64,000 nucleotides of DNA from Advenella sp048381675 (GCF_048381675.1 NZ_JBLWIS010000002.1:1-64000), one strand, 5' to 3'; shown: positions 25,331 through 34,897, counted from the stretch's first letter. Numbers and translations are program-made. The notes: generated by a model from the sequence alone, not told the origin.

Positions 25331-27133
25331 ATGAATTGGGGCCAAGAATTACAAGACAGCGCGCTTTGGATCTTGCAGGCTTTGGTAATTTCATCAGTCA
25401 TGCTGGGACTGGTGGGTTTTATTCTGGTTAAAACAACCAAATGGGCGGGACAGTTCTGGCTGTTGGCCGGTGATTACTTCAATCCCAGAAACAGCCTGCG
25501 TCCTTTACTGACATTTGGGGTGATCCTGTTTTTAAGCCTGTTCGGCGTGCGGGTCAGCGTGCTGTTCTCGAACTGGTACAACACGATGTATACCGCGTTG
25601 CAAGAACTGAATGAAGACGGATTCTGGATCCAGATGGGGGTGTTTGCCATACTGGCTGCGATCCATATCTCCCGGGTGCTGGTGTCTTATTATTTGCAAC
25701 AGAGCTTCACTATCAGGTGGCGTGAGTCCCTGAATGAATCCCTGCTTTCGCAATGGCTGGAAAAAAGCAGCTATTATCGCTCTCACTATCTTGAAACTCC
25801 AGCCGATAACCCCGATCAGCGTATCCAGCAGGACGTGTCCAGTTTTGTGACGACGTCCCTGACGCTTCTGCTGGGTCTGGTCAGCTCCCTGGTTTCAGCC
25901 GTTGCCTTTACCATTATTCTTTGGGGGCTGTCCGGCGATTTAACCGTTTTGGGATTCACCCTGTCAAAAGGGATGGTCTTTGCCCTGTTTATTTATATCC
26001 TGATTGCCACGGTCTTTGCCTTCAAGATCGGGCGTCCGCTTATTCGCCTGAGCTTTCTTGATGAGCGTTTTAATGCGGATTACCGGTATTCACTGGTGCG
26101 TGTGCGTGAATATGCCGAAAGCATTGCTTTTTATAAGGGTGAAGCGATTGAAGGGCAGAAACTGCGCAACCGTTTTGCCCGGGTGATTGGTAATGTATGG
26201 GCCATTGTTTTTCGTTCAGTCAAACTCCAGGGGTTCAACTTGCTGGTTTCTCAAACCGCGGTTATTTTCCCTTTCATTATTCAGGCAAAAAGGTTCTTTT
26301 CCCAGCAAATTACGCTGGGTGCGATGATCCAAACGGCGCAAGCCTTCGGTACTTTGCACGACAACCTGTCATTCTTCCGGGACGCCTATGATACGTTTGC
26401 CGGTTACCGGGCGGTTCTAGATCGTTTAAGCGGTTTTGTGCAAAATTCTCGTGCCGCTGATAAATTACCGGTCCCTGAAGTCAAGTCAGAGCAGGATACG
26501 GTTGCGCTGCGTAATGTCAGCATTACCACACCGGCGGGCAAATGCCTGGTAAAGGATTTGTCTTTTGCGGTGGAGCCTGGTCACTCTTTGTTGCTGCAAG
26601 GTCCCTCGGGGTCGGGTAAAACCACCATTCTGCGAACGATTGCCGGTTTGTGGCCTTATTCAAAAGGGCAGGTGGTGCGGCCAGATAATAAGGTATTGTT
26701 TTTGTCGCAAAAACCTTATTTGCCAGAAGGTTCATTGCTGGATGTGCTGTATTATCCCAACGAAGTACCTGAGGATGGCCATGAGCAGGCCCGCAAAGTC
26801 TTGCAGGATGTGAATCTGGGGCATCTGCTCAATCGTTTGGATGAAGTGGTGAGCTGGACCAATATTCTTTCCTTGGGCGAGCAGCAAAGAATTGCGTTTG
26901 GCCGTTTGCTGCTGGCCAAACCGGTTGCCGCATTCATAGACGAAGCCACCTCGGCGATGGATGAGGGCCTTGAAGATGCCATGTACCGGCTGATTGCCGA
27001 ACGACTGCCTGAATTGCGTCTGATTAGTGTGGGGCATCGCAGCACCCTGTACGCACATCATACGCATTTGCTGTATTTGCGTGGAGAGGGCATTTGGGAC
27101 TTCAAGCCTTTGCAGGTTGAGGCAACGGCTTAA
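25331..27133 (+). CDS. SbmA/BacA-like ABC transporter, permease fused to ATPase
   Basis: This 600-residue inner-membrane half-transporter opens with about six helices (residues 10-320) of the ABC_membrane_2 / SbmA-BacA type, including FSNWYNTMYTALQELNEDGFW and YYLQQSFTIRWRESLNESLLSQWL. A C-terminal ATPase follows, with GPSGSGKTTILRTIAGLW, LSLGEQQRIAFGRLL and FIDEATSAMDE. Relatives such as YddA are linked to uptake or export of peptides, vitamin B12 or bleomycin-like molecules; the substrate here is unknown. A strong AAGGAG lies 6 bases before the ATG. It is a single-gene unit ended by the hairpin at 27213. Confidence 0.85.
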   Translation: MNWGQELQDSALWILQALVISSVMLGLVGFILVKTTKWAGQFWLLAGDYFNPRNSLRPLLTFGVILFLSLFGVRVSVLFSNWYNTMYTALQELNEDGFWIQMGVFAILAAIHISRVLVSYYLQQSFTIRWRESLNESLLSQWLEKSSYYRSHYLETPADNPDQRIQQDVSSFVTTSLTLLLGLVSSLVSAVAFTIILWGLSGDLTVLGFTLSKGMVFALFIYILIATVFAFKIGRPLIRLSFLDERFNADYRYSLVRVREYAESIAFYKGEAIEGQKLRNRFARVIGNVWAIVFRSVKLQGFNLLVSQTAVIFPFIIQAKRFFSQQITLGAMIQTAQAFGTLHDNLSFFRDAYDTFAGYRAVLDRLSGFVQNSRAADKLPVPEVKSEQDTVALRNVSITTPAGKCLVKDLSFAVEPGHSLLLQGPSGSGKTTILRTIAGLWPYSKGQVVRPDNKVLFLSQKPYLPEGSLLDVLYYPNEVPEDGHEQARKVLQDVNLGHLLNRLDEVVSWTNILSLGEQQRIAFGRLLLAKPVAAFIDEATSAMDEGLEDAMYRLIAERLPELRLISVGHRSTLYAHHTHLLYLRGEGIWDFKPLQVEATA

Positions 27134-27212
27134 GGCCCAATGCGCTGTTTTCCGGGTTGGGCAGTCTCTTTTAGCGTTCTTGTGCCTGCTCTGGAAAAAA
27201 AACTGAAAAATA

Positions 27213-27262
27213 AACCGTTTTCGCCGCAAACTGGATAATATCCAAATGCGGCGAAGACGGTT
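27213..27262. terminator. Bidirectional terminator between the ABC transporter and SirB2
   Basis: Sixteen-base arms AACCGTTTTCGCCGCA (27213-27228) and TGCGGCGAAGACGGTT (27247-27262) pair with one G-T wobble. The right side continues TTTTG; the left side, read on the minus strand, continues TTATTTTTC. It suits the two convergent genes. Confidence 0.85.
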
Positions 27263-27289
27263 TTGTTGTAATGGTGGCAGACCTTCCGT

Positions 27290-27670
27290 TTAAACGAACC
27301 AGGACAGGGCGCTTTTGTTAATCGCGGCACCAATGATATACAGGAAAATCAGGCCGGCAATAACGGTGGCGATTATTTTTTGCGCAGGTGTCTTTCCTCG
27401 CTTGATGGCTATCGTACCCACACCAATATAAGCAATCAGGGCCACAATTTTTGCAAGAATGAAGGGTTGGTTAGGCCCGATCATGGCTGCCAGGATAAAA
27501 CCGCATATGAGCAAGACGGAATCAATCACATGCGGGGTGACCTTGACAAAACCTATTTGCAGCATGCGTGAACCCGTAATCGACCAAAATGCACGAATCA
27601 GGAAAAAAGTGATGCTCAGGTAGGCACAGGTCATGTGCAGGTGCTTGATGGGTAGATAATAATCAGCCAT
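27290..27670 (-). CDS. SirB2-family membrane protein
   Basis: This 126-residue protein has four predicted membrane helices. The start YLPIKHLHMTCAYLSITFFLIRAFW, the middle KVTPHVIDSVLLICGFILA and the closing helices ending GAAINKSALSW are typical of the SirB2 family. Despite the invasion-related name, its role is unknown. It converges on the ABC transporter. Confidence 0.8.
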   Translation of the reverse strand: MADYYLPIKHLHMTCAYLSITFFLIRAFWSITGSRMLQIGFVKVTPHVIDSVLLICGFILAAMIGPNQPFILAKIVALIAYIGVGTIAIKRGKTPAQKIIATVIAGLIFLYIIGAAINKSALSWFV

Positions 27671-27817
27671 AATCTCGATTTCAAAAAGTCAAATACTGGA
27701 AGTTGAATATTTTAACTGATGGATATTGTTTTTGATTTTTTACCCTACGGTTTATCGGCTTAATGCGTTCGGATCGGCGTTTTTCTGATATTCAAGTCTT
27801 TTTTATCCGGATGCGGC

Positions 27818-28579
27818 ATGGATTTTGTTGTTGGGCCTGATGTTTTACTGATTCTTTTCCTGGTTGCCATGCTGGCCGGTTTTGTTGATACCATCGCCGG
27901 TGGCGGTGGCTTGATTACCATTCCGGTGCTATTGCTGGCTCAGGTTCCCCCGATTAATGCCCTGGCAACCAATAAGTTGCAAGGCAGTTTCGGTACCCTG
28001 ACTTCTTCCTTAACCATGCTCAGAAAAAGAATTGTGCGTTTTGAAGAAGTATGGAAACCTGCTTTGATGGCTTTTGCGGGGGCGGCACTGGGTACCATTT
28101 TGATTCAGTTGATTGATGTTTCGGTGCTGGATATCGTGATTCCCGTGGTCTTGATCATGATTGGGCTGTATTTTTTATTTACCCCATCTGCAGGCAAGGT
28201 AGAGCGCGTTCCGCGGGTGAGTGCCAAGGTTTTTAATTGCACCGTCGTGCCGGTCATTGCGTTTTACGATGGCGTTTTTGGTCCGGGCACCGGATCTTTC
28301 TTTTCACTGGCTAACGTGGCGTTGCGAGGGCAGCAAATCATCAAGGCAACCGCTAATGCCAAGGTATTTAATTTTGCCAGTAATGTTGCTTCAGTACTGC
28401 TTTTTGTATTGGGTGGCAAAGTCTTGTGGCTGATCGGTGGTATTATGATTGTTGGGCAAATAATTGGTGCTTATGCCGGTTCTTTAATGGTAATCAGCCA
28501 TGGCAGCAAGTTTATTCGTCCGCTTATCGTGCTGGTCTGTTTTGTTATGGTTACCCGTTATCTGCTCGCAAAATTCTAG
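27818..28579 (+). CDS. TSUP-family (TauE/SafE) sulfite/sulfonate-type permease
   Basis: This is a 253-residue inner-membrane protein with about eight helices in two repeats. The family motif AGFVDTIAGGGGLITIPVLLLAQVPPINALATNKLQ is near the N-terminus and its counterpart YDGVFGPGTGSFFSLANVALRGQQIIKATANAK in the second half. The sequence is closest in style to YfcA. TSUP proteins move sulfite, sulfonates or other small organic anions; no neighbour narrows the choice. Confidence 0.85.
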   Translation: MDFVVGPDVLLILFLVAMLAGFVDTIAGGGGLITIPVLLLAQVPPINALATNKLQGSFGTLTSSLTMLRKRIVRFEEVWKPALMAFAGAALGTILIQLIDVSVLDIVIPVVLIMIGLYFLFTPSAGKVERVPRVSAKVFNCTVVPVIAFYDGVFGPGTGSFFSLANVALRGQQIIKATANAKVFNFASNVASVLLFVLGGKVLWLIGGIMIVGQIIGAYAGSLMVISHGSKFIRPLIVLVCFVMVTRYLLAKF

Positions 28580-28637
28580 AAAATGGCAGGTATTGGCAAG
28601 CGTTTCTTTAAATGAACAGCTCAGTCATAGAAGTCTC

Positions 28638-28668
28638 ATAAAGCCAGAATAATATAGTATGGCTTTAT
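28638..28668. repeat. Inverted repeat upstream of rnr
   Basis: Perfect 9-bp arms ATAAAGCCA (28638-28646) and TGGCTTTAT (28660-28668) lie between the permease stop and the rnr start. The stem is AU-rich with no T-run, so it may be a weak terminator or a regulatory hairpin in the rnr leader. Confidence 0.4.
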
Positions 28669-28713
28669 AAGCAAAAATTGCATCATAAATTGAAATAATC
28701 AGGAAGTATTGTA

Positions 28714-31173
28714 TTGGCAAATCGCACCACCACTAAAAACCCGGCAAACAGGCCTGCCCAGGCAAATAGTTCCCTTACGGATAGCACGCCTGATTTTGAT
28801 CCCGATGTTCCAAGCCGTGAAGATATTCTTCAGGTGTTCCGGGATTCCAGGCCTCCCCTGGACGTGAATGCCCTGATCAGTGCATTCGGGTTGAGCCGGG
28901 ACGCCAGTATAGTGGGTCTTGAACGACGGATGGGGGCCATGCAAAGGGATGGCCAGCTTGAGCATACCCCAGGCGGTTGGCAACTGTCCCAGCAGAAAAA
29001 TTTTGTGATTGGCAAAGTCCAGGGCCATCGTGACGGGTTCGGTTTTTTAATTCCTGAAGATGGATCCCAGGATTTATTCCTCTCGCCTCGGGAAATGCTC
29101 AAGGTACTGCATGGCGACCGGGTCCAGGTCAAACCCACTGGGGAATATAAGGGCAAGCTCGAAGGCACGATTGTAGAGGTCCTTGAACGCGGTACCGCCC
29201 GTCTGGTTGGACGCTTGTTGCATGAGCAAGGCCTTTATGTCGTGGTCCCCGAAGACCAACGAATCAAGCACGATATCATCGTACAGAATGCTGATCTCGG
29301 AGGCGCCAGGCACGGGCAAGTGGTGACGGTTGAAATTATCCAGCAGCCCACCCGTCATACCCAGCCGCTAGGCAAAATCATAGAAGTGCTAGGAGAAATT
29401 GATGATCCCGGCATGGAAATCGAGATTGCCGTGCGCAAATTTGATGTCCCGGTTGGGTTTTCCGATGCAACCCATATACAGTCGGAAAGTATGCCCGATG
29501 AAGTGCAAGCATCTGATCTTAAAGGCCGTATAGATTTACGGGATGTGCCGTTTATCACCATTGACGGGGAAGATGCCCGTGATTTTGATGATGCCGTGTA
29601 TGCCGAGGTTGTTGATATTGGCACTGAAAAACGTAGCAAAATGGCCTGGCGCCTGTTGGTGGCCATTGCCGACGTTTCTTACTATGTCAAGCCGGGCGAT
29701 GCCATTGACCGGGATGCCATCGAGCGCGGAACCAGTGTGTATTTCCCGCGCCGGGTTATTCCCATGTTGCCCGAAAAACTCTCCAATGGCCTGTGTTCCC
29801 TGAATCCTGATGTTGATCGTCTGGTGCTGGTGTGTGATATGGTCATTCCCATGACGGGTACCAAGGCGGGAACGGTGACGGCATACCAGTTTTACAATGC
29901 CGTTATCAATTCGCATGCGCGTACCACGTATACGCAAATCTGGAATGCCTTGCAGCAGCCAACCGGCCCGGCCGGAACCGAATTGGGCGATTTGCTGCCA
30001 CATGTCAAAGATTTATATGCTTTATATGAGGCACTTGAAAATAAACGCGAACAGCGCGGTGCGATGGATTTCGACACCATTGAAACCCGCATTCTATGCA
30101 ATGAAATGGGCAAGATAGAGCAGATCGTTCCATTTATCAGGAATAATGCGCATAAGTTGATTGAAGAATGCATGTTGGCGGCCAACACCTGTGCCGCCGA
30201 TTTCGTCTTAAGAAACAAACGTCAGGGACTGTATCGTATTCATGAAGGCCCAACGCCTGAAAAACTTGAGACCCTGCGTGAGTTCTTGCGTACCATTGGG
30301 TTGACGCTGGGCGGTGGCGATGATCCCTCTGGCAAGGATTATGCCGCTTTGCTTGATGCCGGACGCTCACGTCCCGACTTCCAGATTCTTCAGACCATGT
30401 GCTTAAGATCCATGCAGCAGGCCATGTACAGTCCCGACAACGTGGGGCACTTTGGTCTGGCGTATGAGCAGTATACGCACTTCACCTCTCCCATCCGGCG
30501 TTACCCCGACCTGCTTACGCATCGGGTTATCAAGTCCATCCTTGCCCAAAGGCACTATACGCCTGAATTGGCTGGCGTACCCAAAGTGCAGGGTGAAACC
30601 CATAAAGAGCATGAGCATGCCGTCTGGGATAACCTCGGAATGCTGTTGTCGGCCTACGAACGCCGGGCCGATGATGCCTCACGTGATGTCGAGGCCTGGC
30701 TTAAATGCTGGTATGTTCGTGAGCATGTGGGCGAGGTTTTCAGTGGTCGGGTAAGTGGTGTCGCGCCTTTTGGATTGTTTGTGACACTGGAAACCCTGTT
30801 TGTTGAGGGTTTGGTGCATGTTTCGGAATTGGGTACCGACTATTTCCAATACAATGAAGGTTCGCACGAATTGCGCGGAGAGCGGACCGGCATGCGTTAT
30901 CGCTTGACGGATCCGGTTCAGGTGCAGGTGACACGGGTAGACCTGGAGGCCCGGCGAATCGAGTTTTCGCTGGTCAAGGGTACTACCTTTGAATCATTGC
31001 GTAAAGATGCCCAGCGTAGCGAAACTGCGCCGCGACAGGTGAAGCGCCCGGCCAAACCCAAGCCGGAAGCCCTGAGGGGGCAAACCGCACATCAAAGACG
31101 GGCCGAGTTGAAAAAGTCAACGCAACCCGTCGGCGTGCAAAAGAACAAAAAATCGACGCGTAAGCGAAGGTAA
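28714..31173 (+). CDS. rnr: Ribonuclease R
   Basis: This 819-residue 3'-5' exoribonuclease degrades structured RNA. An N-terminal helix-turn-helix/OB region (about 25-250) precedes the RNB catalytic domain (DARDFDDAVYAE near residue 290, with its metal-binding Asp cluster) and a C-terminal S1 domain (GRVSGVAPFGLFVTLETLFVEGLVH near residue 680). A basic tail (VKRPAKPKPEALRG...KKSTRKRR) closes the protein. The start is TTG at 28714, with AGGAAG 7 bases upstream; the first in-frame ATG is about 70 codons in, inside the conserved N-terminal domain. It is followed 21 bases later by rlmB. Confidence 0.94.
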   Translation: MANRTTTKNPANRPAQANSSLTDSTPDFDPDVPSREDILQVFRDSRPPLDVNALISAFGLSRDASIVGLERRMGAMQRDGQLEHTPGGWQLSQQKNFVIGKVQGHRDGFGFLIPEDGSQDLFLSPREMLKVLHGDRVQVKPTGEYKGKLEGTIVEVLERGTARLVGRLLHEQGLYVVVPEDQRIKHDIIVQNADLGGARHGQVVTVEIIQQPTRHTQPLGKIIEVLGEIDDPGMEIEIAVRKFDVPVGFSDATHIQSESMPDEVQASDLKGRIDLRDVPFITIDGEDARDFDDAVYAEVVDIGTEKRSKMAWRLLVAIADVSYYVKPGDAIDRDAIERGTSVYFPRRVIPMLPEKLSNGLCSLNPDVDRLVLVCDMVIPMTGTKAGTVTAYQFYNAVINSHARTTYTQIWNALQQPTGPAGTELGDLLPHVKDLYALYEALENKREQRGAMDFDTIETRILCNEMGKIEQIVPFIRNNAHKLIEECMLAANTCAADFVLRNKRQGLYRIHEGPTPEKLETLREFLRTIGLTLGGGDDPSGKDYAALLDAGRSRPDFQILQTMCLRSMQQAMYSPDNVGHFGLAYEQYTHFTSPIRRYPDLLTHRVIKSILAQRHYTPELAGVPKVQGETHKEHEHAVWDNLGMLLSAYERRADDASRDVEAWLKCWYVREHVGEVFSGRVSGVAPFGLFVTLETLFVEGLVHVSELGTDYFQYNEGSHELRGERTGMRYRLTDPVQVQVTRVDLEARRIEFSLVKGTTFESLRKDAQRSETAPRQVKRPAKPKPEALRGQTAHQRRAELKKSTQPVGVQKNKKSTRKRR

Positions 31174-31194
31174 ATACAAAGGTAATCAATTTAT

Positions 31195-31935
31195 ATGTCA
31201 AGCAGTCAAATTCTGGCAGGATTTCATGCGGTAACCGCCCGCATGCGCCATGCACCTGATTCAATTCGGGAAATTTATATCGAAGCATCACGCAAAGACG
31301 GGCGTATGCAAAGCCTGGTCGATCAGGCTGAAAAAAACAAAATCCGTATCCATCCGGTTCCAGTGGGACGGCTTGATGGACTGGCCAAAGGCGTTCGTCA
31401 TCAAGGGGTGGTTGCCCTGGCAGACCAAAAGCAGCTTGCGGTTAACATAGATGATGTCCTTGACGTGATTGAGGGGCCTGCCCATTTCCTCATTCTGGAT
31501 GGCGTGACCGACCCCCATAATCTGGGCGCGTGCCTGCGTACGGCAGACGCTGCCGGTGTACATGCCGTTATTGCACCCAAAGACAAGGCGGTAGGCATTA
31601 ATGCCACCGTTCAGCGTGTGGCCTGTGGTGCTGCAGATACCGTTCCGTACCTCATGGTGACCAATCTGGCCCGTACCATGCGCCAGCTCAAAGAGCGCGA
31701 TGTCTGGCTGATTGGCACCGATGACGAAGCAAGCGGTACTTTTCATGATGTTGATGCCACCCGCTCCATTGCCTGGGTCATGGGCGCCGAAGGCGAGGGT
31801 ATGCGTCGCCTGACGCGGGAAACCTGCGATGAGCTGGTGCGTATTCCCATGTTGGGGTCGGTTGAAAGTCTTAACGTTAGTGTGGCGAGTGCGGTTTGCC
31901 TGTTTGAAACGGTCCGTCAACGTCAGGTTAAATAA
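31195..31935 (+). CDS. rlmB: 23S rRNA (guanosine-2251-2'-O)-methyltransferase
   Basis: The 246-residue SpoU-type (SPOUT) methyltransferase modifies G2251 in the ribosomal P loop. The N-terminal substrate-binding domain (SSSQILAGFHAVTARM) is followed by the SPOUT core: ILDGVTDPHNLGACLRTADAAG, AWVMGAEGEGMRRLTRETCDELVRIPMLGSVESLNVSVASAV, which contains the three SpoU motifs and the knot. The rnr-rlmB pairing is common in proteobacteria. Confidence 0.95.
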   Translation: MSSSQILAGFHAVTARMRHAPDSIREIYIEASRKDGRMQSLVDQAEKNKIRIHPVPVGRLDGLAKGVRHQGVVALADQKQLAVNIDDVLDVIEGPAHFLILDGVTDPHNLGACLRTADAAGVHAVIAPKDKAVGINATVQRVACGAADTVPYLMVTNLARTMRQLKERDVWLIGTDDEASGTFHDVDATRSIAWVMGAEGEGMRRLTRETCDELVRIPMLGSVESLNVSVASAVCLFETVRQRQVK

Positions 31936-31964
31936 ATAAAAAATCATTCTTTAACAGTCATATC

Positions 31965-33224
31965 ATGTCAAAAAACGAACATAACGGGTTTACCACCACC
32001 ATTCTTCACGCAGACCGTCGCAAAACGGTAGAGCACGGTGCCATTCACAAGCCATTGCATACGTCAACCGAGTACGCTTTTGCCGACGCCAGGGAACTGG
32101 CCGCCGTTTTTCAGGGTAAATCGGGTTATACCTATGCCCGTCAGGGAACCCCGACAACGGCCGCTCTTGAAGATAAAGTCACCTTGATGGAAGGGGGGGC
32201 GGGCACCGTTACGTTTGCCACTGGCATGGCGGCCTTGTCTTCCATTTTCATGACATTGTTAAAACAGGGTGACCATCTGGTTTCCAGCCAGTTTGTTTTT
32301 GGTAATACCAACAGTTTGCTGGGCACCCTGGATCGTCTTGGGGTAACGGTAACCTTTGTTGACCCGACCAATGCACAACAGGTTGAAGATGCCATTCGCC
32401 CTGAAACAAAAATGGTGTTTACCGAAACCATTGCCAATCCTGGCACGCAAATTGCCGACTTGTCGGCCATTGGGGATATTTGTGAAGCGCACAACCTGGT
32501 GTATGTGATAGACAATACCTTAACCTCACCATGGCTGCTTCAGGGTAAAAGCGTCAAGGCTTCACTGGTCATGAATGCCTTGTCCAAGTATATCTGTGGT
32601 CATGGCAATGCATTGGGCGGTGCTGTTACTGCTACAGGCTTATATGACTGGTCTGGCTATGCCAACATTTATGATAACTACAAAACCGGCCCTGCAAATA
32701 CCTGGGGCCTAACCCAAATCAAGAAAAAAGGCTTGCGCGACATGGGTGCAACGCTTTCCTCTGATGCCGCCCATCGTATTGCCGTAGGTGCCGAAACACT
32801 TGCTTTAAGATTAAGGCAATCTTGCTCAAACGCATTGGCACTTGCCCGTTTTCTTGAAACCCATCCAGGGATCGCCAGTGTGCGTTATCCTGGTTTAAGC
32901 CAGCATCCGCAGCATGAACGTGCCGCCAAGCTGTTTAACAACCGTTTCGGCGCCTTGTTGGGTGTGGAATTGGTTGATGGTATCGATTGTTTCGAGTTTT
33001 TGAATAAACTGAAAGTAGTGGTGCTGGCTACGCATTTGGGCGACTCCAGAACGCTGGCTTTACCAGTGGCCCATACCATTTATTACGAGATGGGGCCTGC
33101 CCGAAGGGCTGAAATGGGTATTGGCGATAATTTGCTTCGCGTATCTGTAGGTATTGAAGATGAGCAAGACCTGATCAATGATTTCCAGCAGGCACTTGAG
33201 CAGTGCATGCCTGTTGCGTCATAG
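31965..33224 (+). CDS. Cys/Met metabolism PLP enzyme (cystathionine gamma-synthase family)
   Basis: This 419-residue fold-type I PLP enzyme has the conserved blocks YTYARQGTPTTAALEDKV, GTVTFATGMAAL, FTETIANPGTQIADL, YVIDNTLTSPWLLQ and the PLP lysine in SLVMNALSKYICGHGN. The family includes cystathionine gamma-synthase, O-acetyl/succinylhomoserine sulfhydrylase and methionine gamma-lyase, which cannot be separated safely by eye. It lies 29 bases after rlmB. With the sulfate genes in the window, a sulfhydrylase feeding methionine is plausible but only inferred. Confidence 0.8.
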   Translation: MSKNEHNGFTTTILHADRRKTVEHGAIHKPLHTSTEYAFADARELAAVFQGKSGYTYARQGTPTTAALEDKVTLMEGGAGTVTFATGMAALSSIFMTLLKQGDHLVSSQFVFGNTNSLLGTLDRLGVTVTFVDPTNAQQVEDAIRPETKMVFTETIANPGTQIADLSAIGDICEAHNLVYVIDNTLTSPWLLQGKSVKASLVMNALSKYICGHGNALGGAVTATGLYDWSGYANIYDNYKTGPANTWGLTQIKKKGLRDMGATLSSDAAHRIAVGAETLALRLRQSCSNALALARFLETHPGIASVRYPGLSQHPQHERAAKLFNNRFGALLGVELVDGIDCFEFLNKLKVVVLATHLGDSRTLALPVAHTIYYEMGPARRAEMGIGDNLLRVSVGIEDEQDLINDFQQALEQCMPVAS

Positions 33225-33345
33225 CAGCCAGGGCAGGGGTTAAACCTGCCTTGTGCAGATGTATAAAAAATCATACAAATTAATTGCTTTCCATTGATAA
33301 TGGCCGCAAGACTAGTAAATATGCGGGCTTCGCAGTGTTTTTTTC

Positions 33346-33376
33346 TTGACAGCCAATAAGATTAAAGGGAAGATAC
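33346..33376 (+). promoter_or_regulatory. Possible promoter of the HU gene
   Basis: An exact -35 TTGACA (33346-33351) is followed after 19 bp by AGATAC (33371-33376), about 50 bases before the HU start. The -10 is weak and the spacing long, so the call rests mainly on the -35 box. Confidence 0.35.
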
Positions 33377-33423
33377 GCGTGATGATTTACATCAGAGTTA
33401 ATTTATAAAAGGGGTTTTCCTGA

Positions 33424-33696
33424 ATGAATAAGACAGAATTGGTTGAATACATTGCATCTAAGGCCGATATTTCCAAAGCAGCTGCTGGCCGCTCTTTGGA
33501 TGCGATGATCGCTGCAGTGAAAGCAACACTGAAAAAAGGCGAGACGGTAACCTTGGTTGGTTTTGGTACATTTGCCGTTTCTACCCGTGCAGCCCGTACT
33601 GGTCGTAATCCACGCACAGGCGAAGCCATCAAAATCAAAAAAGCCAAAGTACCTAAATTCCGTCCAGGTAAAGCACTGAAAGACGCGGTAAACTAA
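33424..33696 (+). CDS. HU-family DNA-binding protein
   Basis: This is a 90-residue nucleoid protein. The dimerisation helices (MNKTELVEYIASKADISKAAAGRSLDAMIAAV) are followed by the beta-arm GFGTFAVSTRAARTGRNPRTGEAIKIKKAKVPKFRPGKALKDAVN, containing the HU/IHF signature GFGxFxxxxRxxRxGRNPxTGE and the arm-tip Pro. The absence of IHF-specific features points to HU. It forms a monocistronic unit with an AAAGGGG leader and a terminator at 33775. Confidence 0.95.
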   Translation: MNKTELVEYIASKADISKAAAGRSLDAMIAAVKATLKKGETVTLVGFGTFAVSTRAARTGRNPRTGEAIKIKKAKVPKFRPGKALKDAVN

Positions 33697-33774
33697 ACTT
33701 TGGTTTGGAGTGCCTGGTAAAGTGGTTTTAATTAAATAACCGCCCAGTCTAAAGCTAAACCTCGCCAAGCGCGA

Positions 33775-33819
33775 AGCACCCACTGCTTGACAGATGTCTG
33801 ACAGTGAGGTGCTTTTTTT
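33775..33819 (+). terminator. Terminator of the HU gene
   Basis: AGCACCCACTG (33775-33785) pairs with CAGTGAGGTGCT (33801-33812), one base bulged, and is followed by a run of seven T. It ends about 30 bases before the moaA start. Confidence 0.85.
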
Positions 33820-33849
33820 ATGGTAGACTGCATGTGATTGAATAATGCA

Positions 33850-34839
33850 ATGGGTAATTTCAAGATGCTGATTGACAGGTATGGTAGAAGTATTGAATAT
33901 TTACGTATATCACTGATTGATAAGTGTGATCTGCGTTGTTCCTATTGTATTCCCAAGGGTTTCAAAGAATTTGAGCGCCCTGCGAATTGGCTGTCTTTTG
34001 ATGAGATAGTGCGCGTGGTTGCCGCTTTTGCCCGTATGGGTACCAGCCGTTTCAGGCTAACGGGCGGAGAGCCGTTGTTACGCAAAGATCTTCCCGAGCT
34101 GGTTGCCCGGCTCTCGGCATTGGAAGGGGTTGAAGACCTGTCCATGTCCACCAATGGCACACAGCTGGAAAAATACGCGCAGCCCTTGCGCGATGCCGGC
34201 TTGCATCGGCTTAATGTCAGTCTGGATTCCCTGCGTCGAGAGTGTGTGCAGGAGATTTCGGGAAGCGATAGTCTGCCTAAGGTCATGGCCGGACTGGAAG
34301 CGGCACGACAGGCGGGTTTCAATAAAATTAAAATCAATATGGTTCCTTTGCCAGGCGTGAATATGCCCGATATCGAGGATATGGTCGCGTTTTGTATCCA
34401 GAACCAGTTTGTGCTTCGCCTGATAGAAGTAATGCCCATGGGAGTTACCGGGCAAAAGCAGGATTATGTCGACTTGCAAAATACCATTGAGCAATTAAAG
34501 GATAAATTCAATTTGCAGGAATCTTCCCGGGTTTTTGGGGGAGGACCGGCACGCTATTGGGAAACGCCCAATAGCGATTTTACGCTGGGTTTCATTACGC
34601 CACGTTCCCAACATTTCTGCGAGACCTGTAACCGGGTTCGTCTGGCTGTGGATGGCACTTTGTACTTATGCCTGGGTCAAGATCATCAGTTAAACCTGAA
34701 GCCTTATTTAAGCGATAATTGTACCGATGAAGAGCTGGACAATGCCATTCTAAAAGCCATAGACCTGAAACCCGAGCGGCATGAATTCAATGCAAGCCCG
34801 GAAAAAATCATTCGTCTTATGTCGATGACAGGTGGTTAA
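33850..34839 (+). CDS. moaA: GTP 3',8-cyclase (molybdenum cofactor step 1)
   Basis: This radical-SAM enzyme converts GTP to 3',8-cyclo-GTP with MoaC. The N-terminal cluster motif CDLRCSYC gives Cys26, Cys30 and Cys33 (from ATG 33850). FRLTGGEPLLR is the SAM motif, the second cluster motif is FCETCNRVRL with a later Cys in LYLCLG, and the essential C-terminal GG is present. Start choice is uncertain: TTG 33838, ATG 33850 or ATG 33865 are in frame and none has a strong ribosome binding site; most homologues begin close to the last two. It is followed by a terminator shared with mog. Confidence 0.93.
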   Translation: MGNFKMLIDRYGRSIEYLRISLIDKCDLRCSYCIPKGFKEFERPANWLSFDEIVRVVAAFARMGTSRFRLTGGEPLLRKDLPELVARLSALEGVEDLSMSTNGTQLEKYAQPLRDAGLHRLNVSLDSLRRECVQEISGSDSLPKVMAGLEAARQAGFNKIKINMVPLPGVNMPDIEDMVAFCIQNQFVLRLIEVMPMGVTGQKQDYVDLQNTIEQLKDKFNLQESSRVFGGGPARYWETPNSDFTLGFITPRSQHFCETCNRVRLAVDGTLYLCLGQDHQLNLKPYLSDNCTDEELDNAILKAIDLKPERHEFNASPEKIIRLMSMTGG

Positions 34840-34855
34840 GCGATTTTAGATAAAA

Positions 34856-34879
34856 CAAAGCGGCCTGCGGGCCGCTTTG
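34856..34879. terminator. Bidirectional terminator between moaA and mog
   Basis: A perfect 10-bp stem CAAAGCGGCC, loop TGCG, GGCCGCTTTG lies between the two convergent stops, with T-rich (GCTTTGCTT) and A-rich (GATAAAAC) sides. Confidence 0.85.
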
Positions 34880-34897
34880 CTTATGCTGTCGACAATG

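Noticed and set aside
33225..33260. GGCAGG...CCTGCC hairpin after the PLP enzyme gene
   Set aside because: The stem has only six pairs and no T-run, so it is too weak to call as a terminator.
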